From contig JAZTWJ010000084.1 in the NCBI GenBank assembly GCA_045635785.1, positions 1 through 32,921 of the forward strand: DNA of 32,921 bases. The letters are read 5' to 3'. Numbering within the stretch: position 1 is the stretch's first letter; each line of letters begins with the position of its first letter. The translations under genes were made by a program, and so were the position numbers. Below are positions 23,263 through 30,456 of this stretch, piece after piece. The notes below the pieces were generated by a model. That model saw only the letters and a program-made list of their open reading frames with translations. It did not search any database and was not told where the DNA came from. The DNA comes from Flemingiibacterium sp045635785. GTDB taxonomy: Bacteria > Bacillota > Clostridia > Oscillospirales > CAG-272.

Positions 23263-23727
23263 TTGAAAAATTCCATTGCAAAAGACGAACAGGCAAGCCT
23301 TGGTGAGCTGATGAAAGCAGTGCTTATCGGCACACTCATCGGGCTTGGCACCGCACTTACGCTCATGCTGATTCTATCGGGTGCGGCAATGCTTACAGCG
23401 GATCCCGATCGCTGGATCGGTCCGATGGCGGCTGTCGCAAGACTCGTCGGAGCCTTTTTGTGCGGCTTGGCGGGAAGAATGGCCGATCGTCAGCGTTGCC
23501 CCATGACCGGTGCTGTCAGCGGTGCTTTGTATGTACTGCTCTTTTGGCTGGCATCGCTGTTTTTTAAGGATGCGGCGAGTGCTATGGCGCCATACACGCA
23601 GGCACTGTGGTATGGCGGATGCGTGATTCTGTCCCTGCTTGGCGGTTTTACCCGCAAGGGCAAGCCGCGCTATAGCGAGGCACACAGTCCGACTGCCGCC
23701 GCAAGACGGCAGCTTGCCCGAAAATAA
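23263..23727 (+). CDS. TIGR04086-like membrane protein
   Basis: The 154-residue protein has four hydrophobic segments (VLIGTLIGLGTALTLMLILSGAAML, MAAVARLVGAFLCGLAG, GALYVLLFWLASLFF, ALWYGGCVILSLLGGF). Topology, size and position directly after yajC and before a SCIFF-maturase homologue match the TIGR04086 family. The TTG at 23263 is the chosen start because AAAGGAGG lies 7 nt upstream; an ATG 14 codons earlier overlaps the leader hairpin. The C-terminus is basic and Ala/Arg-rich. The function of the family is unknown; it is tied to SCIFF loci by context only. Confidence 0.75.
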   Translation: MKNSIAKDEQASLGELMKAVLIGTLIGLGTALTLMLILSGAAMLTADPDRWIGPMAAVARLVGAFLCGLAGRMADRQRCPMTGAVSGALYVLLFWLASLFFKDAASAMAPYTQALWYGGCVILSLLGGFTRKGKPRYSEAHSPTAAARRQLARK

Positions 23728-23734
23728 CAGGATC

Positions 23735-23757
23735 GCGTGAAAAATAAATTTTCACGC
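23735..23757 (+). terminator. Hairpin terminator after the TIGR04086-like gene
   Basis: GCGTGAAAA-ATAAA-TTTTCACGC lies 8 nt past the stop and is followed by ATTGCTTTTGATGTTTT, an imperfect T-rich tail. It occupies the place where a SCIFF precursor gene would be expected. Confidence 0.65.
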
Positions 23758-23817
23758 ATTGCTTTTGATGTTTTCGCCGCTTTACAGCGACAATTTTGCC
23801 TCGCAAAACCAACATTA

Positions 23818-23867
23818 TATTCCCAAATCAGAAAGCTTTCGCACAGGCGATAGCTATGGAGATTAAA
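23818..23867 (+). repeat. Start-codon-associated hairpin element, copy E
   Basis: TTCCCAAATCAGAA is followed by the hairpin AGCTTTCGC-ACAG-GCGATAGCT (23834-23855, one mismatch) and ATGGAGATTAAAATG. It is most similar to copy C. The downstream GGAG lies 7 nt before ATG 23868. The reading frame is open through the hairpin. Confidence 0.78.
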
Positions 23868-24521
23868 ATGGTACATTCATTCAAATTCGGCGGAAAGCGC
23901 GTTGCCTATGACAGCGTGAGCGGCGCAGTCATTCCGTTATCCGAGCTTGCTTTCAAAATGCTCGACTATATCGTGCTTCCCATGCCGCAGGATTGCCCTT
24001 CCGCTCTGCGCTATGACCTTGCAAAGTTTGACAGTGCCGCCATCAGTGACACCTATGACATGCTGTATGCGCTGTACAAGGATGGCAAGCTGTTCGCAAG
24101 AAACGTCGACGAAGCGGAAACGATTGACGGCGCGGCAATTTCCGTAGGCGATATGCTTGTGACGCATAAAAATCTGCAGCTATTAGAGTCTGCGAAGGCA
24201 TTGGCAGATGCCGACAAGGACACGACGCTTTCCATTGTCCGTACAGAAGAAGCTGATAAGGCACTCATCGCCGACGATCTGCCCACGCTATATAAAGAGA
24301 TGGAAAAGCTCTCCAAGGAGCAGATTCGCCGAGCAAATGGAGAAGGCAAGCCGCTCGCCGCTTTCAAGCGAACGGCTGCATACGAACACAAGGACGCGAT
24401 CTGTGTCGGATGTTGGGCAAAGAAGCTTTGCTCGCTCCCCGCACCGCATGGTGTCATGTGCGAGCTGGAGCGCAAGCGCGCCGAGTGCGTCATGATGGTT
24501 GAAATTGCAGAAAATGAATAA
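23868..24521 (+). CDS. SCIFF-maturase-like protein lacking the radical SAM core
   Basis: In this 217-residue protein the N-terminus (MVHSFKFGGKRVAYDSVSGAV, residues 1-21) and following helices resemble the N-terminal peptide-recognition-like domain of SCIFF maturases. The C-terminus resembles their last SPASM part, with Cys179-x2-Cys182-Trp-Ala-Lys-Lys-Leu-Cys188, Cys198 and Cys207 in CELERKRAEC. Full maturases are around 450 residues. Here the middle, including the CxxxCxxC radical SAM motif, is absent; no such motif occurs in the protein. The frame is intact, so it is either a stable deletion product or a repurposed protein. The start at 23868 has the SD GGAG; ATG 23856 is an alternative. 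The family assignment is from remembered motifs and needs a profile search. Confidence 0.7.
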   Translation: MVHSFKFGGKRVAYDSVSGAVIPLSELAFKMLDYIVLPMPQDCPSALRYDLAKFDSAAISDTYDMLYALYKDGKLFARNVDEAETIDGAAISVGDMLVTHKNLQLLESAKALADADKDTTLSIVRTEEADKALIADDLPTLYKEMEKLSKEQIRRANGEGKPLAAFKRTAAYEHKDAICVGCWAKKLCSLPAPHGVMCELERKRAECVMMVEIAENE

Positions 24522-24526
24522 GCTTC

Positions 24527-24559
24527 GGGGCTTCGGAAGTCGATCCGAAGCCCCTTTTT
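24527..24559 (+). terminator. Rho-independent terminator after the SCIFF-maturase-like gene
   Basis: GGGGCTTCGGA-AGTCGA-TCCGAAGCCCC, a perfect 11-bp stem, is followed by TTTTTG, 5 nt past the stop. Confidence 0.95.
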
Positions 24560-24590
24560 GTTCTCTGTGATGAAAATTTACAAAATACAA

Positions 24591-24619
24591 TGTAATTTCC
24601 CACGGATTCATGCTATAAT
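24591..24619 (+). promoter_or_regulatory. Probable promoter of the methyltransferase gene
   Basis: TATAAT at 24614-24619 follows a strong terminator. The -35 candidate TGTAAT at 17-nt distance is weak. The leader of about 100 nt contains hairpin element copy F. Confidence 0.55.
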
Positions 24620-24657
24620 TAGAAGACAGCATTCTCTAAGGAGTGTCAATATACATC

Positions 24658-24700
24658 ATCCGATAAATAAGGGAGCTTTTGCTTCGCAAAGCTTCATAAT
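24658..24700 (+). repeat. Start-codon-associated hairpin element, copy F (diverged 3' part)
   Basis: CCGATAAATAAGGG is followed by the hairpin AGCTTTTGCTTCGCAAAGCT (24674-24693, one bulged T) and TTCATAATCG. Here the element has lost its ATG, and a second SD (GAAAGGAATAG) lies between it and the true start at 24725. Confidence 0.65.
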
Positions 24701-24724
24701 CGTTTGAAAGGAATAGCCGTAATT

Positions 24725-25909
24725 ATGAAAAACGATGACATATACAAGCTTTTTTCCGATGCCATCGAACGCCGTATTCTCATCAAAGCGGTGTTCTCCA
24801 AGCCCTCGGACAAATCCGTTTTGAAGGAGATCGCCTCGCTCAAAAAATACGGGGACGGCATGATTGTTGCCGCCGAACGCTTCACCGCGGACAATAAAAC
24901 CTTCCGACGCAATCTGCGCGAGGACGCGGCGGCAGAGCTCTGCCGCATGGCGGAGGAGGATTATCGCCAGATCAACCTGCTTACCTCTGCGGGCAATGTG
25001 GAGATCAAACGCTCCAAATCCAATTCCGTCCATATTTCGGGCAAGCTGCAAGCCGACGCCAAATCGGTGGAATTGACGGGAGATGGCAAGAAATACATTC
25101 TTGACGGCAGCCGCGACATTGCTTTTCTGCGCGAGCTTGGCATTTCCGATGCAAACGGCAGAATTCACGATAAAAAGCAGGCAAAATTACGCCAGATCAA
25201 TCGTTTTTTGGAGTTGATTCGCGATGTTGAGGACAAGCTTCCATCCGATCGCCCCGCTGTCATCTACGATCTCTGCTGCGGCAAAAGCTATCTGACCTTC
25301 GCCGTTTATTATTACTTCACCGTATTGTGCAAACGTGAGGTATACATGTGGGGTGTCGATCTCAAGGCGGATGTCATCGAATACTGCACCGCCGCCGCCA
25401 AACGTTGCGGCTTTGCGAATTTGCAATTTGTGAGCGGAAACATCAACGAATATATCCCGCCCAAGCAACCGGATATGGTTATTTCACTCCATGCCTGCGA
25501 TATAGCCACCGATATTGTGCTGGCAAACGCGGTCAAATGGGGCACGCGAGTGATTCTTTCCACACCTTGCTGTCATCATGAGATGTCAAAGCAGTTGTCG
25601 GAGCCCTCCGACGGCGCTCTGCGAAGCTCCCTCGGCTTCATCCTCGACCATCCGATGTTAAAGCAAAAGCTTTGCGATGCCGCAACAGATGCACTTCGCT
25701 GTTTACGACTCGAAGCTGTTGGCTATAATGTCACTACGCTGGAATTGATTGACCCCGAGGAAACGCCGAAAAATCTGATGATCCGCGCTTTTTTGGACGA
25801 AAAGAAGCCCATAGTCAAGCGCGAGGCAGCGCTGAAAACCTATAGAGAAACCTGCATGGGACTTGGTGTCTCGCCCTTTCTCGATCGTCTGCTAAACGAG
25901 GCGGAATGA
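24725..25909 (+). CDS. Class I SAM-dependent methyltransferase, Methyltransf_32-like
   Basis: In this 394-residue cytosolic protein an N-terminal domain of about 170 residues, without a clear motif, precedes a Rossmann methyltransferase. The SAM loop is YDLCCGKSYLTFAVYYYF (Gly-x-Gly replaced by Cys-Cys-Gly-Lys-Ser), the acidic end of strand 2 is WGVDLKAD, then SLHACDIATD and TPCCHHEM. The set CCGKSYL / LHACD / PCCHHE is typical of PF13679 (Methyltransf_32), whose bacterial members have no assigned substrate; RNA is a reasonable guess. The start ATG 24725 has AAGGA 12 nt upstream; a TTG seven codons earlier overlaps that SD. Confidence 0.85.
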   Translation: MKNDDIYKLFSDAIERRILIKAVFSKPSDKSVLKEIASLKKYGDGMIVAAERFTADNKTFRRNLREDAAAELCRMAEEDYRQINLLTSAGNVEIKRSKSNSVHISGKLQADAKSVELTGDGKKYILDGSRDIAFLRELGISDANGRIHDKKQAKLRQINRFLELIRDVEDKLPSDRPAVIYDLCCGKSYLTFAVYYYFTVLCKREVYMWGVDLKADVIEYCTAAAKRCGFANLQFVSGNINEYIPPKQPDMVISLHACDIATDIVLANAVKWGTRVILSTPCCHHEMSKQLSEPSDGALRSSLGFILDHPMLKQKLCDAATDALRCLRLEAVGYNVTTLELIDPEETPKNLMIRAFLDEKKPIVKREAALKTYRETCMGLGVSPFLDRLLNEAE

Positions 25910-25949
25910 TTCCCCTCGGTCGCTCTTTTCAGCGCAAACACGCCTGCCA

Positions 25950-25993
25950 CGATCCCAAAAAAGGATGCTTTTACTTTGAAAACGATAAACATT
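25950..25993 (+). repeat. Start-codon-associated hairpin element, copy G (degenerate)
   Basis: GATCCCAAAAAAGGATGCTT keeps the left flank of the family, and ACGATAAACATTATG resembles the right flank, but the stem is reduced to about 4 bp (TTTT/AAAA). I include it as a decayed or distant copy. Confidence 0.4.
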
Positions 25994-26815
25994 ATGAAAC
26001 CAAAACCTCTGCTGTCTGCGCTGACCATTGGAGCGGCAGCGCTGATATTTGTTTATTGGGCGGTGTATTTTGTCCTGTGTCTCACAGGCTTTGATTCGCC
26101 ACTCATGAGCATTTTGGCGGTATTTGTTATGGCGGCGATCAGCCTGCCCATCCTCTTTCGAAAGCGGCTGTCACGCTGCTTTGGAGATGCCATGCGATGG
26201 CTTCGTCCGCTGTTCTCCGCTCTGCTGATTTTTTATGTCATCACCGTCGCCGTATTCTGGTGCTTCATTGGATGCAATGCCGCAAAAACGCCCGCGCATT
26301 TTTTGGACGGCAACGGAAGCGATACGCTGGTGCTGGTGTTCGGATGCCGTACCTATGGCATGACACCCAGCCTCACGTTGGCGCTTCGGCTGAATGCGGC
26401 GCAGGAATTGCTCCACGGATTGCCGGAAGCCGTTTGCGTGGTCAGCGGCGGTCAGGGAGCCAACGAAACCGTCCCCGAAGCCCTTTCGATGAAAGCATAT
26501 CTGGAAGCAAACGGCATTGACGCCACTCGCATTTTCATGGAGGATAACTCCCACTCCACCAGCGAAAACGTGCGCTTGTCGAAGGAGCTGATCGCATCGC
26601 TTGCCCTTGATAACAAACGCATCATCGGTGTTTCCACCGCCTTTCATCTGCCGCGCATTCAGGCGCTGGCAAACCGCTATGATCTCCCCATGGAGCTGTG
26701 CGCAGCGCCCTCTCCCACCTTCGGGCATTTCTATGTCAGCATGGTCAGAGAATACCTCTCCTATATCAAAATGCTGTTTTTTGATCAGGTGGTTATCGTC
26801 AGCCCCACCGCTTGA
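25994..26815 (+). CDS. YdcF/SanA-like DUF218 membrane protein
   Basis: The 273-residue protein has three N-terminal membrane segments (LLSALTIGAAALIFVYWAVYFVLCL, LMSILAVFVMAAISLPILF, LFSALLIFYVITVAVFWCF) followed by a DUF218 domain (about 110-270). Its motifs are LVLVFGCRTYG, VSGGQGANETVPEA, EDNSHSTSENVRLSK and GVSTAFHLPR. DUF218 proteins are implicated in envelope integrity and vancomycin resistance (SanA), and the biochemical role is unsettled. ATG 25994 fits the repeated element. A TTG at 25976 with AAGGA 10 nt upstream is the alternative and adds six residues. Confidence 0.88.
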   Translation: MKPKPLLSALTIGAAALIFVYWAVYFVLCLTGFDSPLMSILAVFVMAAISLPILFRKRLSRCFGDAMRWLRPLFSALLIFYVITVAVFWCFIGCNAAKTPAHFLDGNGSDTLVLVFGCRTYGMTPSLTLALRLNAAQELLHGLPEAVCVVSGGQGANETVPEALSMKAYLEANGIDATRIFMEDNSHSTSENVRLSKELIASLALDNKRIIGVSTAFHLPRIQALANRYDLPMELCAAPSPTFGHFYVSMVREYLSYIKMLFFDQVVIVSPTA

Positions 26816-26863
26816 TGCTTTCACAGAGTCGATGCAGACAGCTTTTCTGACATTTTCATTTGG

Positions 26864-26915
26864 AATACAAAAAGCAACGGCTTTCATGATTTTGAATGCC
26901 GTTGCTTTTTGTATT
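26864..26915. terminator. Bidirectional terminator between ydcF-like and nucleotidyltransferase genes
   Basis: AATACAAAAAGCAACGGC (26864-26881) and GCCGTTGCTTTTTGTATT (26898-26915) are perfect reverse complements over 18 bp, with a 16-nt spacer that can itself pair TTCA with TGAA. It carries T-runs for both directions. Confidence 0.93.
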
Positions 26916-26945
26916 GTATTCGCACCTGCAAACCGGATTTTCAAA

Positions 26946-27641
26946 TCAAATGCAAACGATCCGCTTTTTTGCCCAATTGAACAGCGTTTCGGACATTTCT
27001 TTCAATTGAATGGGTCTGCCTTGTTTTAATTCCATGAATGTTTGAACGATGATTCGTTCTTCTTTGGGAACACAGTCAAGCAAGTCACCAAGACGGCTAA
27101 CATAGCTTCCCATTTGATTGAACACCATTGCCTGCACAACAAAAGATGCAGATTTGTATAGCCCTCTTAAAATATCTTCGCTCTTATCATATAACATATT
27201 GTGAACACAGCCGTGATAGATATTACATAGACCGATTTTAATGGCTCTGTTGATTGCAGCCTCGTCAATCAGATGCCGCAATTCATCAAGACTCCCATAG
27301 ATTGCAGTCGTATCGTGATAAAACTGAAAAAGATCAGAAGCTTCCCAACTAAAAATTTCTTCTTTTCCGGAGAGAAAACCGCAGATCAACTCTCTATGCG
27401 GCAATGTATCTATCATCGAATTGTATTTATCAATATCCGAAGCGGTCAACTCATCAAGGATCACAACAATATCAATATCGCTCGCGTCTGTTGCTTCACC
27501 TCGGCCATAGCTGCCCTGCAAGCCGACAAACCACACTCGTGATCCAAAATTTTCATTCAATGCCTGCACAAACTGAATGATCCATGCAGTTATTTCTATC
27601 ACTTCAATCACCTCGCCGAATTGGGATCTGTCGAGCGCCAT
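26946..27641 (-). CDS. Nucleotidyltransferase-fold protein (minimal NTase type)
   Basis: In this 231-residue protein residues about 35-65 carry the NTase signature G-S-Y-G-R-G followed by D-I-D (VGLQGSYGRGEATDASDIDIVVIL), the metal- and nucleotide-binding site of polymerase-beta-like NTases. The rest is helical. The acceptor is unknown; relatives include antibiotic nucleotidyltransferases and toxin-antitoxin NTases, but no antitoxin or HEPN partner gene is adjacent. The gene is visibly richer in A+T than its neighbours and uses AGA/TTG/ATA-type codons more, which suggests separate origin. The start is uncertain: ATG 27641 has no SD, while GTG 27602 has GAGGTG 6 nt upstream. The stop of the DUF5722 gene is 27 nt upstream. 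Confidence 0.8.
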   Translation of the reverse strand: MALDRSQFGEVIEVIEITAWIIQFVQALNENFGSRVWFVGLQGSYGRGEATDASDIDIVVILDELTASDIDKYNSMIDTLPHRELICGFLSGKEEIFSWEASDLFQFYHDTTAIYGSLDELRHLIDEAAINRAIKIGLCNIYHGCVHNMLYDKSEDILRGLYKSASFVVQAMVFNQMGSYVSRLGDLLDCVPKEERIIVQTFMELKQGRPIQLKEMSETLFNWAKKRIVCI

Positions 27642-27668
27642 AGCGGGAACACAGCTTTGAATTGAGGC

Positions 27669-30164
27669 TTAAAAATCGTCGCTTCGATAACGTTGAATAC
27701 TCTGTGTCTGATGATCCCTCAGCCTGCCGTAGGGCTGACTTCCGTTTTGCGTCTGATGCATAGCCTGCATGCGAAGCTGCTCACGGCGACGTGCCATTTC
27801 TGCCGCACGTTCCTTGCGGCGCTGTGTGCGAATGATTTGTGCGCGAACGAACAGCGCACCATATACCAGTACTGCCAGTCCGATAAGGCTGAGAAGTATC
27901 ACGAGGATTACCCCAAATACGGACAAGCCGCCCTTTGTCTGCAAGGTCACCGATTCCAACCAGATGCCGTATTCACCGTCATAGGGCTTCGCATCTGCAG
28001 TGCGCATCCACAGCTTCATCAGATTGATGCTGCCGCCCGTTGCCTTGGTAAAATCACGGATTCGGAAGCTGACATCCTGCCATTCACCCGGTTTCAGCAG
28101 CGTTTCTCCTTCAAAAACAACGGTGCGCTCGCCATCCTTTGATTGCAGGCGAAGCATCAACTGCATAGATTCTGTGCCGACGGGTGCATCCGCCTTTATG
28201 CGAAGGGTGATATAATGGGCATCCTTCAGTGAATTTTCCACCTGCACCGTGTTGCTGATGCCCATATATTCTCTGGGCGTGCCCACAGCCTTGGCAAAAA
28301 GCATGGTTTCGACGCCTGTCGAGGAAGGACGAAGCTCCACATATTCCACGTTATCGGAGGGATAGAAATCAAGCAGCTTTCCGCTTGTTAAATCAAACAG
28401 CATACGTTCCTCATAGCCCTTTTCGAAATCCGAAGCATTGGCGCTGAGAGACGCATATACGGTACGCCGATCAAAGGCTTTGAAGTTCACCTTGCTGTCC
28501 ATGAAAAGCCCCCATGCACCGTTTCCCACCGTTTGGCGAACGAAGGCGGTAACCTCCTCGCTTTCGGCGGTGTCGATTTTTTGGAAAACATTATAGATCG
28601 TCTTTTTCGATTCGGGCTCCACGATGGTGTTGAAGGCATTCGACCACAGGCCGTAATACTGGGATTCTCCCGAATGATCCACATGGCGATGGTAGATAAA
28701 GGCATCAATATGCTCATTCTGCGCCGCCGTATAATATGCAAGTGCAAATGCCGCCGCCTGCTTTGTCATGGAAACATGGTCATTGGAGCTGCCCGAGACG
28801 CCGAATTCGCCAATGATAACGCTGCGAACATCACCTTTGTACAAGAATGCTTCCTCCGAGAGGAAATCAGTCAAAACGTCGATATTTTTCATGGTGATGA
28901 AGGGCGTGTCATAATTATCCGTCGCGTAGGGGTCGGTCCAATATTCCGTCAATGAGGGGTCGGACGCATAAGGATTGATGGAAAGCCCCCACGGAATGTC
29001 TCCGGACTGCTTGATGGTCTCGCTAAACACCTCAAGAAACCGCTTTGCGGGAAAATCCTGCTTCACATCCAAGTCGTTTGAAGTATCATACGACGAGGTG
29101 CCGAAATTATTGCCCAGCGAAAGATACACGCGACCTTCGCTGTAATGGGAAGTCATGGCGATATAGGTCGTGCGGAAAGCGGTCACATAGGAATAAACGT
29201 AATTTGCCGTATCGAATGAGCCGGCATTGTTCCAAATGCGGCCGGAGTTCACCTCAAAACCGAGAATGACAGCGGGAACAAAACCGTAAAGATGGTCGGC
29301 ACGGGTATATCTTGCGCACATATAGTCCATGAACGCCTGAAAATGGCGCATGGCAGTTTCGCTGCGCGTATTGAGCGCATACAGCGCCGCATCGGGTGAA
29401 ATGTCCTCGAAATAAAGGGCACGGATATTCTCATGCGCCGCTTCATCAGGGGCAGTCAGAATGATGTTGAAATAGACAGTAATACCCGCCTCGGTATAGG
29501 TTTTGACGCGATGATCGAGCAGCGCAATCTTCGCCTTGTCTACATAGAAGGTTTGACCGTTGTATACGAAGGACATTGCCTCATTGGAATTTGCACCGAG
29601 CATATACTCATTGATGGGAACATTCACCACAGTATGCTGTACACCGAGCAGCTGGGCATCCTCAAACATCTGAATCTGCAAGCCTTTTTTGGAGCTTCCC
29701 GTGGGATATTTCTCCGTATTTTCGGCAAGCATCGTCACATTGTCCACATATTTGGCGGAAGTCAACAGCGTATAACTGCCGTCCGCCTCCTGCTTTGCAA
29801 CGACAAACTTTGAATAAAGCCTGTTCATGTTGCCTACAGTGAAGGGCACCTTGAAACTCACCTTCTCCGCAGGGGAAAAGGTTTTGATCGGCTCAATCCC
29901 ATCCGTTTCGGAGGTGGATTGATAGGGAAGATATTCAAACAGCGCCAGCTTTTCCGATTTGTGCTCCTTGACAAATTCCTCGGTCAGCGTGATTTCAAAG
30001 GCGAGGTCTGTTTTTCCCTTATTGAGGCGGATGGAGGCAATGGTGTTTTCTTCATTCTTGGCGGCAAGCGTCGGCAACATGAGGCATGCACAGACAACCA
30101 GCACCGTAAAAGCAAGCCACAGCGCTCGCAGAGCGCGCGCATAAGATTTGTATGACGGTTTCAT
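27669..30164 (-). CDS. Large cell-surface protein, DUF5722 glycoside-hydrolase-like
   Basis: In this 831-residue protein a signal peptide or anchor (ALWLAFTVLVVCACLMLPTLA, about 14-34) is followed by a beta-rich region (about 40-150). A TIM-barrel-like DUF5722 domain spans about 160-560; GLQIQMFEDAQLLGVQH, YFNIILTAP, FVPAVILGFEVN, WGLSINPYA, SVIIGEFGVSG and DAFIYHRHVDH are barrel-strand-like, with acidic or His residues at strand ends as in glycosidases. A beta-sandwich carbohydrate-binding-like domain covers about 640-740. A C-terminal membrane helix (VFGVILVILLSLIGLAVLVYGALF) is followed by a basic, Gln-rich cytoplasmic tail of about 65 residues. Substrate unknown, polysaccharide likely. 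The ATG has the SD CGGAGAATATTTT. Confidence 0.82.
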   Translation of the reverse strand: MKPSYKSYARALRALWLAFTVLVVCACLMLPTLAAKNEENTIASIRLNKGKTDLAFEITLTEEFVKEHKSEKLALFEYLPYQSTSETDGIEPIKTFSPAEKVSFKVPFTVGNMNRLYSKFVVAKQEADGSYTLLTSAKYVDNVTMLAENTEKYPTGSSKKGLQIQMFEDAQLLGVQHTVVNVPINEYMLGANSNEAMSFVYNGQTFYVDKAKIALLDHRVKTYTEAGITVYFNIILTAPDEAAHENIRALYFEDISPDAALYALNTRSETAMRHFQAFMDYMCARYTRADHLYGFVPAVILGFEVNSGRIWNNAGSFDTANYVYSYVTAFRTTYIAMTSHYSEGRVYLSLGNNFGTSSYDTSNDLDVKQDFPAKRFLEVFSETIKQSGDIPWGLSINPYASDPSLTEYWTDPYATDNYDTPFITMKNIDVLTDFLSEEAFLYKGDVRSVIIGEFGVSGSSNDHVSMTKQAAAFALAYYTAAQNEHIDAFIYHRHVDHSGESQYYGLWSNAFNTIVEPESKKTIYNVFQKIDTAESEEVTAFVRQTVGNGAWGLFMDSKVNFKAFDRRTVYASLSANASDFEKGYEERMLFDLTSGKLLDFYPSDNVEYVELRPSSTGVETMLFAKAVGTPREYMGISNTVQVENSLKDAHYITLRIKADAPVGTESMQLMLRLQSKDGERTVVFEGETLLKPGEWQDVSFRIRDFTKATGGSINLMKLWMRTADAKPYDGEYGIWLESVTLQTKGGLSVFGVILVILLSLIGLAVLVYGALFVRAQIIRTQRRKERAAEMARRREQLRMQAMHQTQNGSQPYGRLRDHQTQSIQRYRSDDF

Positions 30165-30217
30165 AAAATATTCTCCGAATCATATATTTGAATTCAGTTT
30201 ATTAGACGATATCTGTT

Positions 30218-30223
30218 ATTATA
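30218..30223 (-). promoter_or_regulatory. Probable -10 element for the DUF5722 gene
   Basis: TATAAT on the minus strand, in TATTATAATAAC, lies 54 nt before the start. No convincing -35 is visible in the A/T-rich sequence upstream, so the promoter may be activator dependent or use another spacing. Confidence 0.4.
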
Positions 30224-30359
30224 ATACCATATTTCGACCGAAAAATCAATCATCTTTTTTGAAAAAATCGATATTTTTCCGTAGTTTTCGGCATTTTTCC
30301 GTCAACGAACAACGCATTATGAATTTTTCTCGCTATTTTTTCTTTTTGTCAATTTGGTC

Positions 30360-30388
30360 TTGACATTTTTTTGCATAGGGTGTATAAT
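30360..30388 (+). promoter_or_regulatory. Promoter of the secreted 208-residue protein gene
   Basis: TTGACA (30360-30365), 17 nt and TATAAT (30383-30388) lie about 70 nt upstream of the start. It diverges from the DUF5722 gene across a 292-nt A/T-rich intergenic region. Confidence 0.87.
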
Positions 30389-30456
30389 AAAGATTAGAAT
30401 AATTGCTACTTTTTGTGCAATCTACAAAATCCATTTCACAAGGAAGGTGATCGGTC

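Noticed and set aside
23728..23867. A hidden SCIFF precursor gene in the gap before the maturase-like gene
   Set aside because: The gap has a terminator hairpin and element E. No frame encodes a short peptide with six cysteines.
24635..24668. Leader peptide beginning GTG after AAGGA upstream of the methyltransferase
   Set aside because: The GTG overlaps the SD too closely and gives only seven codons. There is no further support.
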